64,000 nucleotides of DNA. Source: Leptodontidium sp. MPI-SDFR-AT-0119 (lineage: Eukaryota > Ascomycota > Leotiomycetes > Helotiales > Leptodontidiaceae). Shown here one piece after another: positions 44,401 through 55,686 of the stretch (its first letter is position 1; each line of letters starts with the position of its first letter). Below the pieces are notes generated by a model. That model did not search any database. It saw only the letters and a program-made list of their open reading frames with translations, and was not told the DNA's origin. The position numbers and the translations under genes are program-made. The stretch spans positions 1,984,001 to 2,048,000 of the forward strand of contig JAHLEZ010000015.1 in the NCBI GenBank assembly GCA_020726505.1, in the 5' to 3' direction.

Positions 44401-46715
44401 ATACCAGCCGATTTGTCATGCCTTTTCAGTCAAGCTAACAACACCACAATAGGACTTTGTTCTGAGACTCATTCTTGATAACACCACTGAAGAGAAACTC
44501 ACTCTCGAGCGGCCCAATGGCTATGCGAGCACCAAGGATTTCTTGTGGCAGAGCTATCACGAACTTCCAAAGGGTGGCTCGCAAGTCCACTTCATGAAGC
44601 CGACATGCGTGGTATTTATATCCTAAACATGAACAACAAAAACCGAGCTAATGAACGATCTTCAAGAAACAATCAAATGGATCCAAGTCAGATGACACTA
44701 GAGAAACCAGTTCGAGCAAGGGAAATGAGAAAGCCGATGTGGGAAATAGCAGTGAAAAACACGATAAGGCCAAGAACGAATCGGCGCGGAAGTCGACCAA
44801 GATAGACCACAAGTCTGAGCGGAAAGTAAAGTCTGCCACCCCAGGCAGACCGGAGGTTCTGGCGTTATACGTAGGTCCCTTCAAGGTCGGAGCGGTTTTG
44901 CTTGAGTTTCTGACCGAATCCTAGATGCCGTACTTGACTTTCGGCACTCTCACTGAAGATGAATGGAAACTAGATCGAAACACACAGACAGCTAAGCCTA
45001 GGCTTTCGTTGATTCAAAAAAACAAGTCATATCAAGACTTATTTAATACTTACCAGGGGAAGGTAGTCCATGGTTCACGAACGTTAGATGAATTCTTCTA
45101 CAATTCTTTGTCGGATGGAGATGCCAGGGCAGATTTGAATATCCGGAATAAAGACCAAGTTACTTCGAAAAGAATCCTCGATGTTGACTATAATGGGCAC
45201 TGGACAATTATCCGAATCGATCAGTTGTGGCTCTGGGTCATCGACGACAGTGAGTATTCTACGCCGCGCTCAATGGAGATTTATCTGACTATTGCTCTCC
45301 CAGAGACAATCCTTAGCTCTTCCACCCATCGCCTGGACAATGAGGAAGACCCAGTCCTCGAGGAAATCTGGAAGCATATGACTTCCCAGGAGGTTCGAGA
45401 GGGCAGAGTAGCATTGCCATCTTCTCCCTACGAGATGGCCAAATTCATCACAGACTTCTGTATCGACTTTTTCGACCACTCTACCTGCCATGTTGGTCCA
45501 ATGAAGGAATCAATGCACGAGATATATAAAAATGCAATCAACAAAACTGTACGTGGGACACGTAATATGCTCTACTTAACGTCTTCTCACGTCTCACTTC
45601 ATGCTAGGCTAGGGACGAGGCGCAGTTATTCGACAAGTTCAAGAAGAAGATTGACCGAAATATCTTGAATGTGCAATCCACACTTGCCAACGAGAATGGC
45701 AAAGCCAAGAAGAGGAACGACGTCGATGCGGAAGAGAAGGCAAAGCAGCAAGTGAAGCAGAACTTCGAGTCAATCGAAGAAGCATCAGCGCGTCTTAAAG
45801 ACATTAAAGATATTCGCGACGAGCTTAACATGCTTAAGGCTGTTCTCGCGCAACAGAAGAGTGTCTGGAACGAGCTATGTGGTATCACTGTTGATACGGG
45901 CGAGTTAAAGGGTCCTGCGTATGCTATCAACAATATTGTCGAAATGGACAATCACGCTGGCAGGGTCCAGGATGCAGTGAGCATTGCTATCTAGAATTGT
46001 TTTTTGGTGCTGGGCTGATTTCGATAGGTGCTCTCGGTCCTAGAACTAGAGCAGAATGAGGCGTCGATGCAAGAAGCCATGTCGTCGAGAGAACAGGCAC
46101 AGGAGTCCATTCGCCAAGGGAGAACCCTTATGGTCTTCACGATAGTGACGATTTTCTTCGTAGGTTACTCAACTACCGCGAATACGTCGGTATGCTGATA
46201 TATGGACCGCTTTAGTTACCCGCGTCGTTTCTCGCTTCACTCTTTGCGTTGGATATTGCTGTTTTCCCTCATGTGGGAGATAGCCTTGCGTGGCCGAATT
46301 GGGCATTTGCAGTTATTTGTAAGTTAAGAACCACTTGGTATATCGGAAGGCTGGATGATTGATTGACTTTTCTTGTGTAGTTGGCCTCACACTAGCCCTA
46401 TCTGCTCTGATCATCGCCCTCGCCTTCTACGTCGAACGCCTCAAGAAATCCATCCCTGGCCTCCTCGACCTTCTCCATTCATTTGGCAAGGCAAAGGTAA
46501 CGGCAGAGGGGACACAGACTGAGCCGAAGTTGGCGACAGTAGATGATGGAGAATCTCAGCTCATGAAGGACTATTCGGGCAGGACGCACTCTTTTGTTGG
46601 ACGCATGAGGTCGGATTCCATAGATGCTGAGAGCAGGATGTCGCATGCGAGTCGTAGTATTTTGAGGGGGAGAGGGAAGGGAAAGGATGGGACAAGTACG
46701 ATTCTTCCGGTGTGA
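41414..46715 (+). CDS. Ankyrin-repeat protein with C-terminal CorA-like membrane domain (1614 aa), 9 exons
   Basis: Exons: 41414-44317, 44384-44398, 44453-44611, 44667-44870, 44925-45548, 45608-45976, 46028-46159, 46216-46318, 46381-46715. Residues 50-700 hold about 14 ankyrin repeats with the TPLHIAARNG signature, interrupted by a Ser/Pro-rich linker near residue 440. The second half follows the fungal CorA-like layout: RWVHLPANNMQWMEDF, a variable basic linker, LYMPYLTFGTL, VDYNGHWTIIRIDQLWLWVI, a long coiled coil (MLKAVLAQQKSVWNEL), then two membrane helices (TLMVFTIVTIFFLPASFLAS and FAVIFGLTLALSALIIALAF). The Mg2+-channel GMN signature expected after the first helix reads ALD (about 1480-1482), so ion transport is doubtful. 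Exon 2 is a 15-nt microexon encoding MQWME. The protein probably spans a membrane with ankyrin repeats in the cytosol; its role is unknown. Confidence 0.88.
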
Positions 46716-46903
46716 AGATCTGTTGCTGAAATTGAGTTGCGAGTACTGGCCTGATTTGAAACTTCACTTATACCTTGCGTCATACCAGACGATCAGTTCC
46801 TGTCTCATCTCATAGAGGACGTTTTGATAAACAGGGTCATGAAAAAAAAAATAGTCCTTCAAAATTGTGCAAAAATCGGCACGTACTCCATTTCTCAGCC
46901 GCT

Positions 46904-49830
46904 CTATGCTATCTGTACAAAACCACGCTTTTTCTTCCCCTCTGTCTCCTTTTCCCAGGTATCTTCATCAACATAATCCTTAACTCCTCTCTGCTCCAAC
47001 TGCGATCCAATAACTCGCAACGCCGCGAGGTTAAAGCCCATCTCGTCCTTCTGCCTTTTCAATGCTCGTCGGAGGTTCACCCTGATCTCCTCTAACACCG
47101 GCCGTATCGTCTTGCTCGCAACTATCTGCCTATGATGGGTCCGCAGCATAAATAGATGTATACGGCATGTTAGGTGTATGTTCATGGACCGCGTGCAGAA
47201 GATGTGGATGAATGTAAATAAGCTCGGTAGCTTGGAGAATGGCAAAACAAGTAATGCGTCGTGCAGTGCTGCTGCTTTGATGCTTTGCAGCACTTGTAGT
47301 ACATGCTGCTCGGCGCTGATCCCTCCGAGAGCTGTGTATAGGATGTTTCGAGACGGTGGAGCGATGTTGGGTTGTGAGATCTTTGCTTCTTCCCATTCCC
47401 TAATCACAGCCAGATCGGCCATTCCGAGTTCCAAAGCTTCGGCGATCTTCTCACCGGCTGTGAGAGTTTCACTCGTTTGTTTCCCGACGTCTCCAAATTC
47501 AGCGTCGTCCTCGTTTTCCTTGTCCGGCTCGAGTGATGTCAGGAGAGTGTTTTCGTAAAGCTCCTCGAGCTCCTTTTCTTTTTCCTCCTCTAGGAATATC
47601 TGCTCGTCTGTCTGTTCCCAGACCCGGATACTCTTGTCGTGACTCGCGCTCACGAGGAAGTTTCCCGTCTTGCTAACTGCAAGTGCCCAGATCTCGCCAT
47701 GGTGGCCGTCAAGTCTCTGAATCTGCTCGAACTTGTCTCCGTCCCAGTACCGGATCATCTTATCTTTGCTGCTGCTGAAGAAGTGGTGTCCGTTCCCGTC
47801 TTGGTTGTGCGGTACGAAGGCAACTTGAAGAATACTGTCTTGATGGGCGAAGAACGCTTTGTGGCAATCTCCAAACTCGAGACCCCAGAGCCGGACATTC
47901 TTATCGGCAGAGCAAGTCACGATGAGCTTGCTGTCGAAAGAGATATCCATGCTCAGAACTGGTAGCTTGTGACCATATAAATTCAAGAAGAGCTTCAGAG
48001 AGTCCACGAAGAATACTTTGACGGTGTTGTCCAATAGAGCGACCGCGAGCAGGCGCGCATCTGGAGAGAAACGAATACTGAGTATATCGTCGGAGACTTT
48101 CAGGGTCCGCGTGTGGGAGAGCTTCAGTCGAGGAGTCGTTCGCTTCGTCCCTGGAATCTCCTCTTGCACAACTTCAAAATTCCAGAACTTTGCTGTCTTG
48201 TCCGCACTCCCGGACACAAGTGACCTCCCGTCAGGATGTACCTGTAACGACCACACGGCACCCTCGTGTGCGTCTACCTTGTCGAGCTTGGAGGCTGATG
48301 CGATATCAAAAAGTTCCAGTTCTCCAGACTTGGTGCCAATGACCACAATCTTGTCTCCGGGGAGAAATGCACAACACAGCGCATATCCACACTCGAAAGT
48401 ACGAATACAAGTCCTTGTGCGTACGTTCCATATTTTGAGCCCGCCATTCGATGCCGATGCAAGCATTTTGTCGTCGGAGCTCAGAGCTAGGGACCTGATA
48501 TCTGCTCGATGACCTGGTAACTCAACTGCCAACGACCGAGAATAGTCGGGCATTTCATCACTCTTCGACTTTTTGCTCTTCTCCTTTGTTGGTATGGTGT
48601 AGACCTCTAACTGATTATTTGTTGTCGCCGCCAGGAACTGCATAGGTTTCGAGCCCTTGGTTTTGATCCAGTCCATGGATCGTACTTTTCCTCCGGTTCT
48701 GACAACAACGTATGAAACGAATATGTCAGTGATATCAGCAGTCGAGATATCTGACGGCTCATCCCCCGCATCGTCCACGTCCATCTTTTCCCCAGTTGAG
48801 GCCAGCTTTTCACGCCTTCTCTTACGCTTCCGCGTCAAGACCTTCTTGACTTCATCTTCAGATCGTATCCTCCAGACCTCAACAGCCTTTTCTGATCCGT
48901 GTACAGCAAAATAGTCGTTTCGTGGGTGAAAGCTGACTTCGAGCGCCTTGTCTTTTCCCTGGCCACGTAGCACGCCTCTGCTCTTCAAGAAGTGTTTTTC
49001 TGCTACCTCATTGGGACTTCTCGAGAACTCAGATAGACCAGGAGTATCGATCGACCAAACGGTCAATTCTCCGTCATTTCCAGCAGTAACACATGCAGCT
49101 CCATCTGGCGATAGCCCTAGAGCCCAACACTCTCCATTTGACTGTGCAGCGTGGGTCTCTATACAATGGCGAGAGGCAATGTCCCAGATTTTAATGAGGG
49201 CGTCCTTTCCAGTGGTCAGAAGAAAGCCTTCCGAGGCATTCGAGTCCTCGAATCCGGCGACCACTAGTTCCCCATTCTCGTCAACAGTTTCCTGTGCCTC
49301 TGGTTGGAGAAACCGTAGGCCTGTGATCTGATCCTTGTGGCCCCTCAACTTGAATAATCCTACTTCGGCGACCAAATCCCATAATATCACATCTGTATCC
49401 TTGGAGCCGCTGGCAAGCCTCGTTCCGGACTTGTCGAAAACCAGATGTGTGATCGCGGATCGGTGTCCATTGAAACTGACTATGAGGGTTGCAATTTTCG
49501 AGTCCCAAATCCGTATACTGCCGTTCTCATGTCCTACTGCGAATATGTCCTTGTCGACCTTGCTCTGCGCAATAGCAGTGACTTGCGACCTGCAGTCCTT
49601 GTCGGCCCATCGACTTAACAGCTCGCCCTTCTTGATATCCCAGCACAAAACCTCCTCATTCGCAGCTACGACTGCTATTCCTGTACTCCTCGACGATTCG
49701 GCCCAGACAACATTTGATGTACTCGAATTGACAAGTCCGAAGGTCCTCGAATGCTCGTATTTCCTGGAGACATTAGCAGGAGTTATAGAAGCAGGCAAAT
49801 ACAAATATCTTACAAATATGATTTGACCAT
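46904..49830 (-). CDS. UTP12: U3 snoRNA-associated protein UTP12 (DIP2), small-subunit processome, 2 exons
   Basis: WD40 protein of the UTP-B subcomplex needed for 18S rRNA maturation in the nucleolus. Exon 1 is only 17 nt (49830-49814, MVKSYL split), joined by a 50-nt intron to exon 2 (49763-46904), giving MVKSYLKYEHSRTFGLVNSS, the conserved start of DIP2; 958 residues against 943 in yeast. Two WD40 propellers are visible (repeats such as VGHENGSIRIWDSKI, SGSKDTDVILWDLVA, SASHDKSIRVWEQT), with a basic linker KRKRRREK. The C-terminal Utp12 domain includes LTCRIHLFMLRTHHRQIVAS and FNLAALRVIGSQLE. The exon 2 frame happens to stay open upstream to an ATG at 50155; that extension overlaps the ARPC2 start on the other strand and is not part of the protein. 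Confidence 0.92.
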
Positions 49831-50153
49831 CTTTACATTCTGCAACTACAGAATCTAGACTGAAAAGGCACGGTACTGGCGAGTGAATTACAAAGGGCGG
49901 GGTTTCCTTGAATTCGGCGCAAAAGTGCTTGTTGACCCCCGAACTTTTTTTTGATACTTTTGATTTTCCTGCAGCTATTTTGTTAGTGCTGTAGATAAGC
50001 ACAGATGCGCAGATCGTAGAACGGCCATAAGCAGTTAGCTTGATTCTGCCCCACGTCGTCAGCCATCCAGCCCGCCTCGAGACGAAGCACTCCGGAGTAG
50101 CCTCAACCAGAAGCATTAGGACAAGGACAACAGCTCCTTGAGACTTGCCCACC
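49831..50153. promoter_or_regulatory. Divergent promoter UTP12 / ARPC2
   Basis: These 323 bp separate the UTP12 start (minus, 49830) from the ARPC2 start (plus, 50154). The UTP12 frame is open through it by chance, which can mislead gene prediction. No defined factor site was recognised. Confidence 0.5.
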
Positions 50154-51357
50154 ATGCTGCTGCTCGACTACCAGAATGTGCTGATTCAATCAGTGCTCAC
50201 AGAGCGATTCTCAGGGTGAGCCTGCTTAGATGATCAACACTCGACCCCTCCCACTGATCCATTTCCAGTGCTGCCCCAGTCAACATCGACCAGACAGTCT
50301 CGGATTTTGACGGCGTTACTTTCCACATCTCAACTCCAGAATCAAAGTCGAAAATCGTGGTGTCCATACAAGTCAAGTGCTACAATGAACTCTTGAAGTA
50401 CGGCGCACAGCAGGTGCTGGAACGCGAATATGGCCCATACGTTATTGCACCGGAAAGTGGCTACAACTTCTCTGTACAAGTGGACTTGGAGAGTCTCCCA
50501 GAGGAGAAAGGTTAGGAATCTGCTCTGATTCCGAGCTAGGGGCTGACTTTGGTGCTCGAATAGAAGCAAGAGATGACTTAATTCGAAGAGTATCTCTCAT
50601 GAAACGAAACGCAATGGCGGCACCCTTCGAGCATGCATTTGATGAACATCACAAACTTGCAGAGGAAGCCTCCAAGTTTACTTCGGAAGAAGCACCGCAA
50701 GGAGTTCGGGAAGGTGGGGAGGTTATGGCCATTCATTACCGAGACGAGGAAGCCATCTTCATCAAGGCCAGCCACGACCGAGTCACAGTGATCTTCAGCA
50801 CGATATTCAGAGAGGAAACAGACAGAGTCTTTGGCAAGGTCTTCATCCAGGAATTCGTTGATGCAAGGAGAAGAGCAATCCAAAATGCTCCCCAAGTTCT
50901 TTTCAGAACCGATCCTCCTTTGGAGCTCCAGGGCGTACCAGGCGTGAAGGATTCTGGAAATGGAGAGATCGGCTACGTGACATTTGGTGAGTGAAGGCAC
51001 CTATCGATTTTAGATACTTCTAACATTCCACAGTTCTCTTCCCAAGACATTTGACTCGCCAACGACGTGACGAAGTCATCTCACACATCCAGACTTTCCG
51101 AGATTACTTTCACTACCATATCAAAGCTTCCAAGGTACCAGCCCTCTGAAATTGGGGCCGCTAAATTGCTGACATATTCAAGGCCTATATCCATTCACGG
51201 ATGCGTAGACGTACCGCTGATTTCTTGCAAGGTAAGCATTGCTCTTCGAAAGACAGGTTCACAACTAATTTGAATAGTCCTACGGAGAGCACGCCCAGAG
51301 AACGAGGAGAAAGAGAGGAAGACCGCGAGCGGAAGAACTTTCAAGCAGGGAAGCTGA
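50154..51357 (+). CDS. ARC35: Arp2/3 complex subunit 2 (ARPC2/p34), 6 exons
   Basis: Core scaffold of the Arp2/3 actin-nucleating complex at endocytic patches and hyphal tips. Exons: 50154-50215, 50269-50510, 50564-50986, 51034-51134, 51183-51231, 51278-51357; 318 residues, the usual length. The sequence starts [20 protein letters not shown] and shows [94 protein letters not shown] and [20 protein letters not shown], collinear with ARPC2 throughout. Introns are 46-53 nt with canonical borders and frame-consistent phases. The gene shares a 323-bp divergent promoter with UTP12. Confidence 0.94.
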
Positions 51358-51487
51358 ATGACTTGTTCATGGACATTGGGGGCCTTAAAAATACAAAGCT
51401 GTTACATCCGTCACCTAAATTCCCAAGTCCAAACCCTCAGACCGTGGTATCACCTACGACGCCAATATACTCCAGTAATCAAGACTA

Positions 51488-51808
51488 TCATGAGTAAAGG
51501 CACAACTTCCACCAGCTAATATCTCCATTCTCTTTCTTGAAAAACGAAGTATAGACTCCCGCTCCAGAACTATGTCATGTCAGTCACCGTGCCTACAAAT
51601 ATCCTCAGACCCTGCAGGAAACTTACTTGGCGTGATCGATCCTCTTTTGCAGTTTCTTGTCTTTCTTCTCCTGCTCCTTTTGAGCCTTTGCCATCCTCTC
51701 TTTTCGCTGCTTTTTCCTCTCGACCCTTTCTTCCTCTAGTGTGAGTGGTGCGGGCGGTTCAACAACTGCTGGCTTGAAGCCAAGTTTTTCCTTTAGTGGT
51801 ATCGCCAT
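51488..51808 (-). CDS. Small basic coiled-coil protein (87 aa spliced, or 61 aa unspliced)
   Basis: Starts MAIPLKEKLGFKPAVVEPPA and continues into a Lys/Glu/Arg-rich helix (ERKKQRKERMAKAQKEQEKK), ending HAK in the unspliced form (stop at 51623). A perfect donor GTAAGT overlaps that TAA. With a CTGAC branch site and an AG acceptor it defines a 57-nt intron (51626-51570), after which the frame runs on for 27 codons to a TGA at 51488. I favour the spliced form (51808-51627, 51569-51488) because the signals are textbook, but both are possible. No membrane segment or known domain; function unknown. It is convergent with ARPC2. Confidence 0.55.
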
Positions 51809-52847
51809 AATGGGTATGTTGACTCTGTAGAAGTTTGCGGCGTGGGAGGTTGGTTGAAGTGGATATTCGAGGTATTAAAGGAGATGGTGGATCAATCCAG
51901 ATATCAAGGAGACAACAAATCAGTGACTGTAGGTGGATGTTGTGGTAGGTACTTGTGATGAATGAGAGGAGCGGGATATGCTCTGACTTTCGTATGAATG
52001 GTGTGATGAGTATGTAGGTGCCAGAGCTGAACCAACAAGCCGACTTATCTAAAGTTATATACCCCGATGATTCTTCCTATGAGTTGATCTGCCTGCCAAG
52101 TGAGGCTTATTGGTGGTTCCTTGGTATTTTTACGAAATTCGAGGCTATTGTCGAGGCTCTTTCGAAGAGAGTGTGGCGCATGCACACTGCGCTTTGCGGC
52201 GTTGTTGCTTGGCGATAACGGATGTAGATCTTGAGCGACGGGGAGTGGGTATGATACATTGGAAAATCATGGCTGGCTTTGATGATGAAGGATTAATTAG
52301 TTGATATGGCTAAATTTGATTAGACGTATTTTGGTACGAGTGTCATTTTCTTTTTGAAAGAGTGAGATGTTGTAATGCTCTTCTCCTGTTGGAAAGGAGG
52401 CTGTCTAATATGGGCCGAGCTGCTAGGAATTACGACCTTTGAATTTCTAGAAAGCTGGTAAGACAGGGGGTTTCGGGGATATTGTTATGGAAATGGTTAC
52501 ATAGCAGCCTTCTTCAATGGAATTTTGGAGACTTGTCAATATTAAAAAGGGCTCTAAGTTTTTGATAATTCACATACAAATGCAAGTAATTAAAAATTGT
52601 CGCCTGGACTGGTGCTGACAATATCTTGAGGACGTGCTAATCGAAATCAATGAAAGAGATACATTTCTTTCATGCATAGAATGACCAGTAAAACCACGTA
52701 CAGAAATGATGCCCCTGCAAGTCTATGTTATTCTTTGTCCTCCCCCTCGCCTAAACCGTGCACACCTCGGTACCCACCCAGCCTCAATGATCTCCAGAGC
52801 TTCAGAACCAAGAAGCTTCCCCACAGCCTTCTCTGCACGTCAACACG
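51809..52847. other. Divergent intergenic region, small basic protein / LCL3
   Basis: About 1 kb between two genes transcribed away from each other. AT-rich centre; short frames at 52018-52304 are not convincing. No RNA gene or repeat was recognised. Confidence 0.4.
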
Positions 52848-53695
52848 ATGCGATGGCCCCCATGGTCCTCAAATTCCGAGAGGGACAGCGATGGCAAAAA
52901 GCGCTCTGTGTCATGGACCGATAACCTCAATTCCACCGATTGGTCTCACTACACCGACCCAAGGACCGTAATACCCACCATCCTCCTCACAACAACAATC
53001 CTCGTGTCAGTCAGGATCTACCGCTCGTACCTCACCCGGATTCCAGAAGCTACATACATACGGCCGCGGTTCTTCAGGAAAAGGAGCTTGTTTGGGAAGG
53101 TTACGAGGGTTGGAGATGCAGATAATTTCCATCTCTTTCATACGCCCGGTGGGAGATTGGCTGGGTGGGAGTGGGCTCCAGGTCGCAAAATCCCGGAGAA
53201 CAAGGCGGATTTGAAGAATAACACAGTATGTTCACCTGAATATATGTTCTGGTATGCTACTTGGACTAACATTATTTGCAGATACATGTTCGGATAGCTG
53301 GAATCGACGCGCCTGAGGGTGCCCATTTTGGCAAGCCAGCTCAACCCTACTCTGCGGAAGCGCTAGAATGGCTAAAGAACTACATTATGGATCGTCGCGT
53401 ACGGGCGTACATCTACAAGCGGGATCAATACGAGCGTGTTGTAGCTACGGTATGGGTACGGAGGTTTCTCTTCCGGAGAGATGTTGGCAAGGAGATGCTC
53501 AAGGCGGGATTCGCTACGGTCTATGAGGCCAAATCTGGTGCTGAGTTTGGGGATTTCGAGGAGAAGTATAGAGAGGTGGAGGAGAAGGCGAAGCGGAAGA
53601 AGTTGGGCATGTGGGCGGGAAAGTCGAAAGATTATGAGAGTCCGAGGGATTATAAGATCAGGACGGCAGCACTGAATGATACGAAATCGAAATGA
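52848..53695 (+). CDS. LCL3: Membrane-anchored staphylococcal-nuclease-type endonuclease LCL3, 2 exons
   Basis: Exons 52848-53225 and 53282-53695 encode 263 residues. An N-terminal Trp/Ser-rich segment is followed by one membrane helix (about residues 42-60, [18 protein letters not shown]). The thermonuclease fold then begins: [18 protein letters not shown], and after the intron [20 protein letters not shown] with the Arg and Asp of the calcium/active site, then [13 protein letters not shown] and [16 protein letters not shown]. The C-terminus is Lys-rich ([14 protein letters not shown]). This is the layout of LCL3, a fungal family named for long chronological lifespan in yeast and placed at the mitochondrial membrane. 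Intron donor GTATGT, phase 0. Start 52848 is the first ATG that gives the conserved MRWPPW-type N-terminus. Confidence 0.9.
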
Positions 53696-55686
53696 TACCC
53701 GGATGCTTTTTGTTGAACTTGGGAGCTGAAGCAGTTGCGTATGCATGGCAGTGCTCTCTTGGGTGCTCTTTCTATTCCTTTCTCTGAGGTTGTGCCAGTC
53801 ATAGTACAGGGACGTCACATCATATACATCATCTATTTCCCGGAGTCTGCGTCACCTGGAACTGCTCTGCATGCTGTACTGTCCAGAATATAGCAGTAGC
53901 AACCAATCCTCTTCTGCCATCTGGAGATGTCAAGAAGAGAGTGTTCTGACCGATCAGGAGATATCTGGGCATCCACACCTAAAGTGTTCAAATGGAAGGG
54001 CTAACAGCCAGCTTTTACTTGGAGCGTCGGATGAGGCTGAGCCGTTCTCCCTTCAGCCCTGTTGCTTCCATGGAGTGTCATCAGGGCCAGTGTGATAACG
54101 GTAGGGCGCTGACCTTTCATAACTGACACATGGCTGGCGCAAGGACTCCTTCATCCCCTGCAGAAAGTATTCTACACGTGATATCGACCAGCAAACGTCT
54201 CATGCGACCGGATTCTGCCTGAGTGCCGACCGTCAGAAAGCCGTAAGATCGTCTCAGCGGTTTGAGATTCTGGGGGTCGTCTGGTGCATGCGATTGGTCA
54301 ATTGCCTTCGAGATGCAGATTGCCAAAAACAAAGTCGAGAACGGAGAACGGAGACAAACTGACTGGGCAAACACCATGTTGTGTGATGTTCTCTCACATG
54401 TTCATGTTCATCCTGTATTAAATGCAGGTCCCTTCTGTAACGTGTGGAGAAACGGTGAGGCCCAAAATAGTGTTTATAGATACGGAGGTTGGGAGTGTTA
54501 ACGAAGGGGCAAGTGAAACAGGCTCGTGATGAACGGTGCGCATCGTGGTCGTACCTGAGCGCTCACGGAGCAGCATCTGAACAAACGAGCGAGCGAGCGG
54601 GCCTGCCTCACCACTCACTCACCTCTCCCGCCACCAGCAATTTCTCCTTTCTCCAGCCTGTCATCCCATCTCCCCAAACCAAAGCACCGCACCGCGTGGT
54701 AGAGAGTGGTGTAGGACTCACGACTACCCGACTCTCTTTTCGAACCAAATATCTGTCTTGTGTTTACTCGGTAAGTCATGCATAGAATACCCTCATATAC
54801 CCTCAACGCCACAGTTCCACGCCAGCCAGGGACCCGGCCAACGTGCGGTGTGGTGTGCTGGATGTGCTGGGCTTTGACTGACAAGAAAAACGAAGGTCGT
54901 CGACGACCTCACACTCTTTTACATCCACAGACAGACACACACAGCCAGCCGGCCCTCGATCGCGCAAATTCCTAGAATCAACACTACGCATTCTCATCCC
55001 ATCCTTCTCGACATCTTCCCGAGATACCACCCGACGCTGTACGACAGAACAGAACAGACAGACAGACAAACGCAACGCACTTCAGACGAACGAAGCATCA
55101 CTCACTCTCCTTTAGCCCCATCCCCTGCGCGGCCGGAACACGCACCTTTTCCACCAAAACCGAACAGCGCTGTCAATTGTTTGAGGACCACTAAACCACA
55201 GCCTGACCATCGACTTGAATCTGCATCTTTACGAGGAACAGGAACATTCTTTGTTTCTTCACCTTCACCTTCACCTTCACATCCTGCCCCGAGGTCAATC
55301 GAGGATCGTCAGTCAACACACTATTTATCGCTTCGAGGCTCTGTGTCTTGGGTCTAAATCTAGCGATCAATCTGCGGGCCCTCTCGGACCTCAGCTCACC
55401 ATCTCGCTCGCCCTCACCTCCTTTCCCTCCGCTTCATACCCAAACCACACGACGCTCATTAACGGGGAGGACTGCGGGATTCACTGGACGACGCGATTCC
55501 CTCGAGGCTATCGCCCATAATTGATCTTCGCTTTCTCGACCGACCTTTTGTGGCGATGGAATAGGGTCGCGTCTCGATGCAAATCCGCGGAGAAAAGGGT
55601 CATTACCAGCCACCGACCTTCGACCTCTTCTCCTCGCGGACAACAACAATCACAACACAGCGCCCTTGGTGCGCAGCAATCTAGCG
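53696..55686. other. Long intergenic region and leader of RAX2
   Basis: About 2 kb. The second half (54,500-55,680) is CT-rich with a (CACCTT)n tract at 55259-55280 and several short upstream ATG frames, as expected for a long 5' leader. No other gene supported. Confidence 0.4.
55259..55280. repeat. (CACCTT)n tract
   Basis: Just over three copies of the hexamer in the presumed RAX2 leader. Confidence 0.6.
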
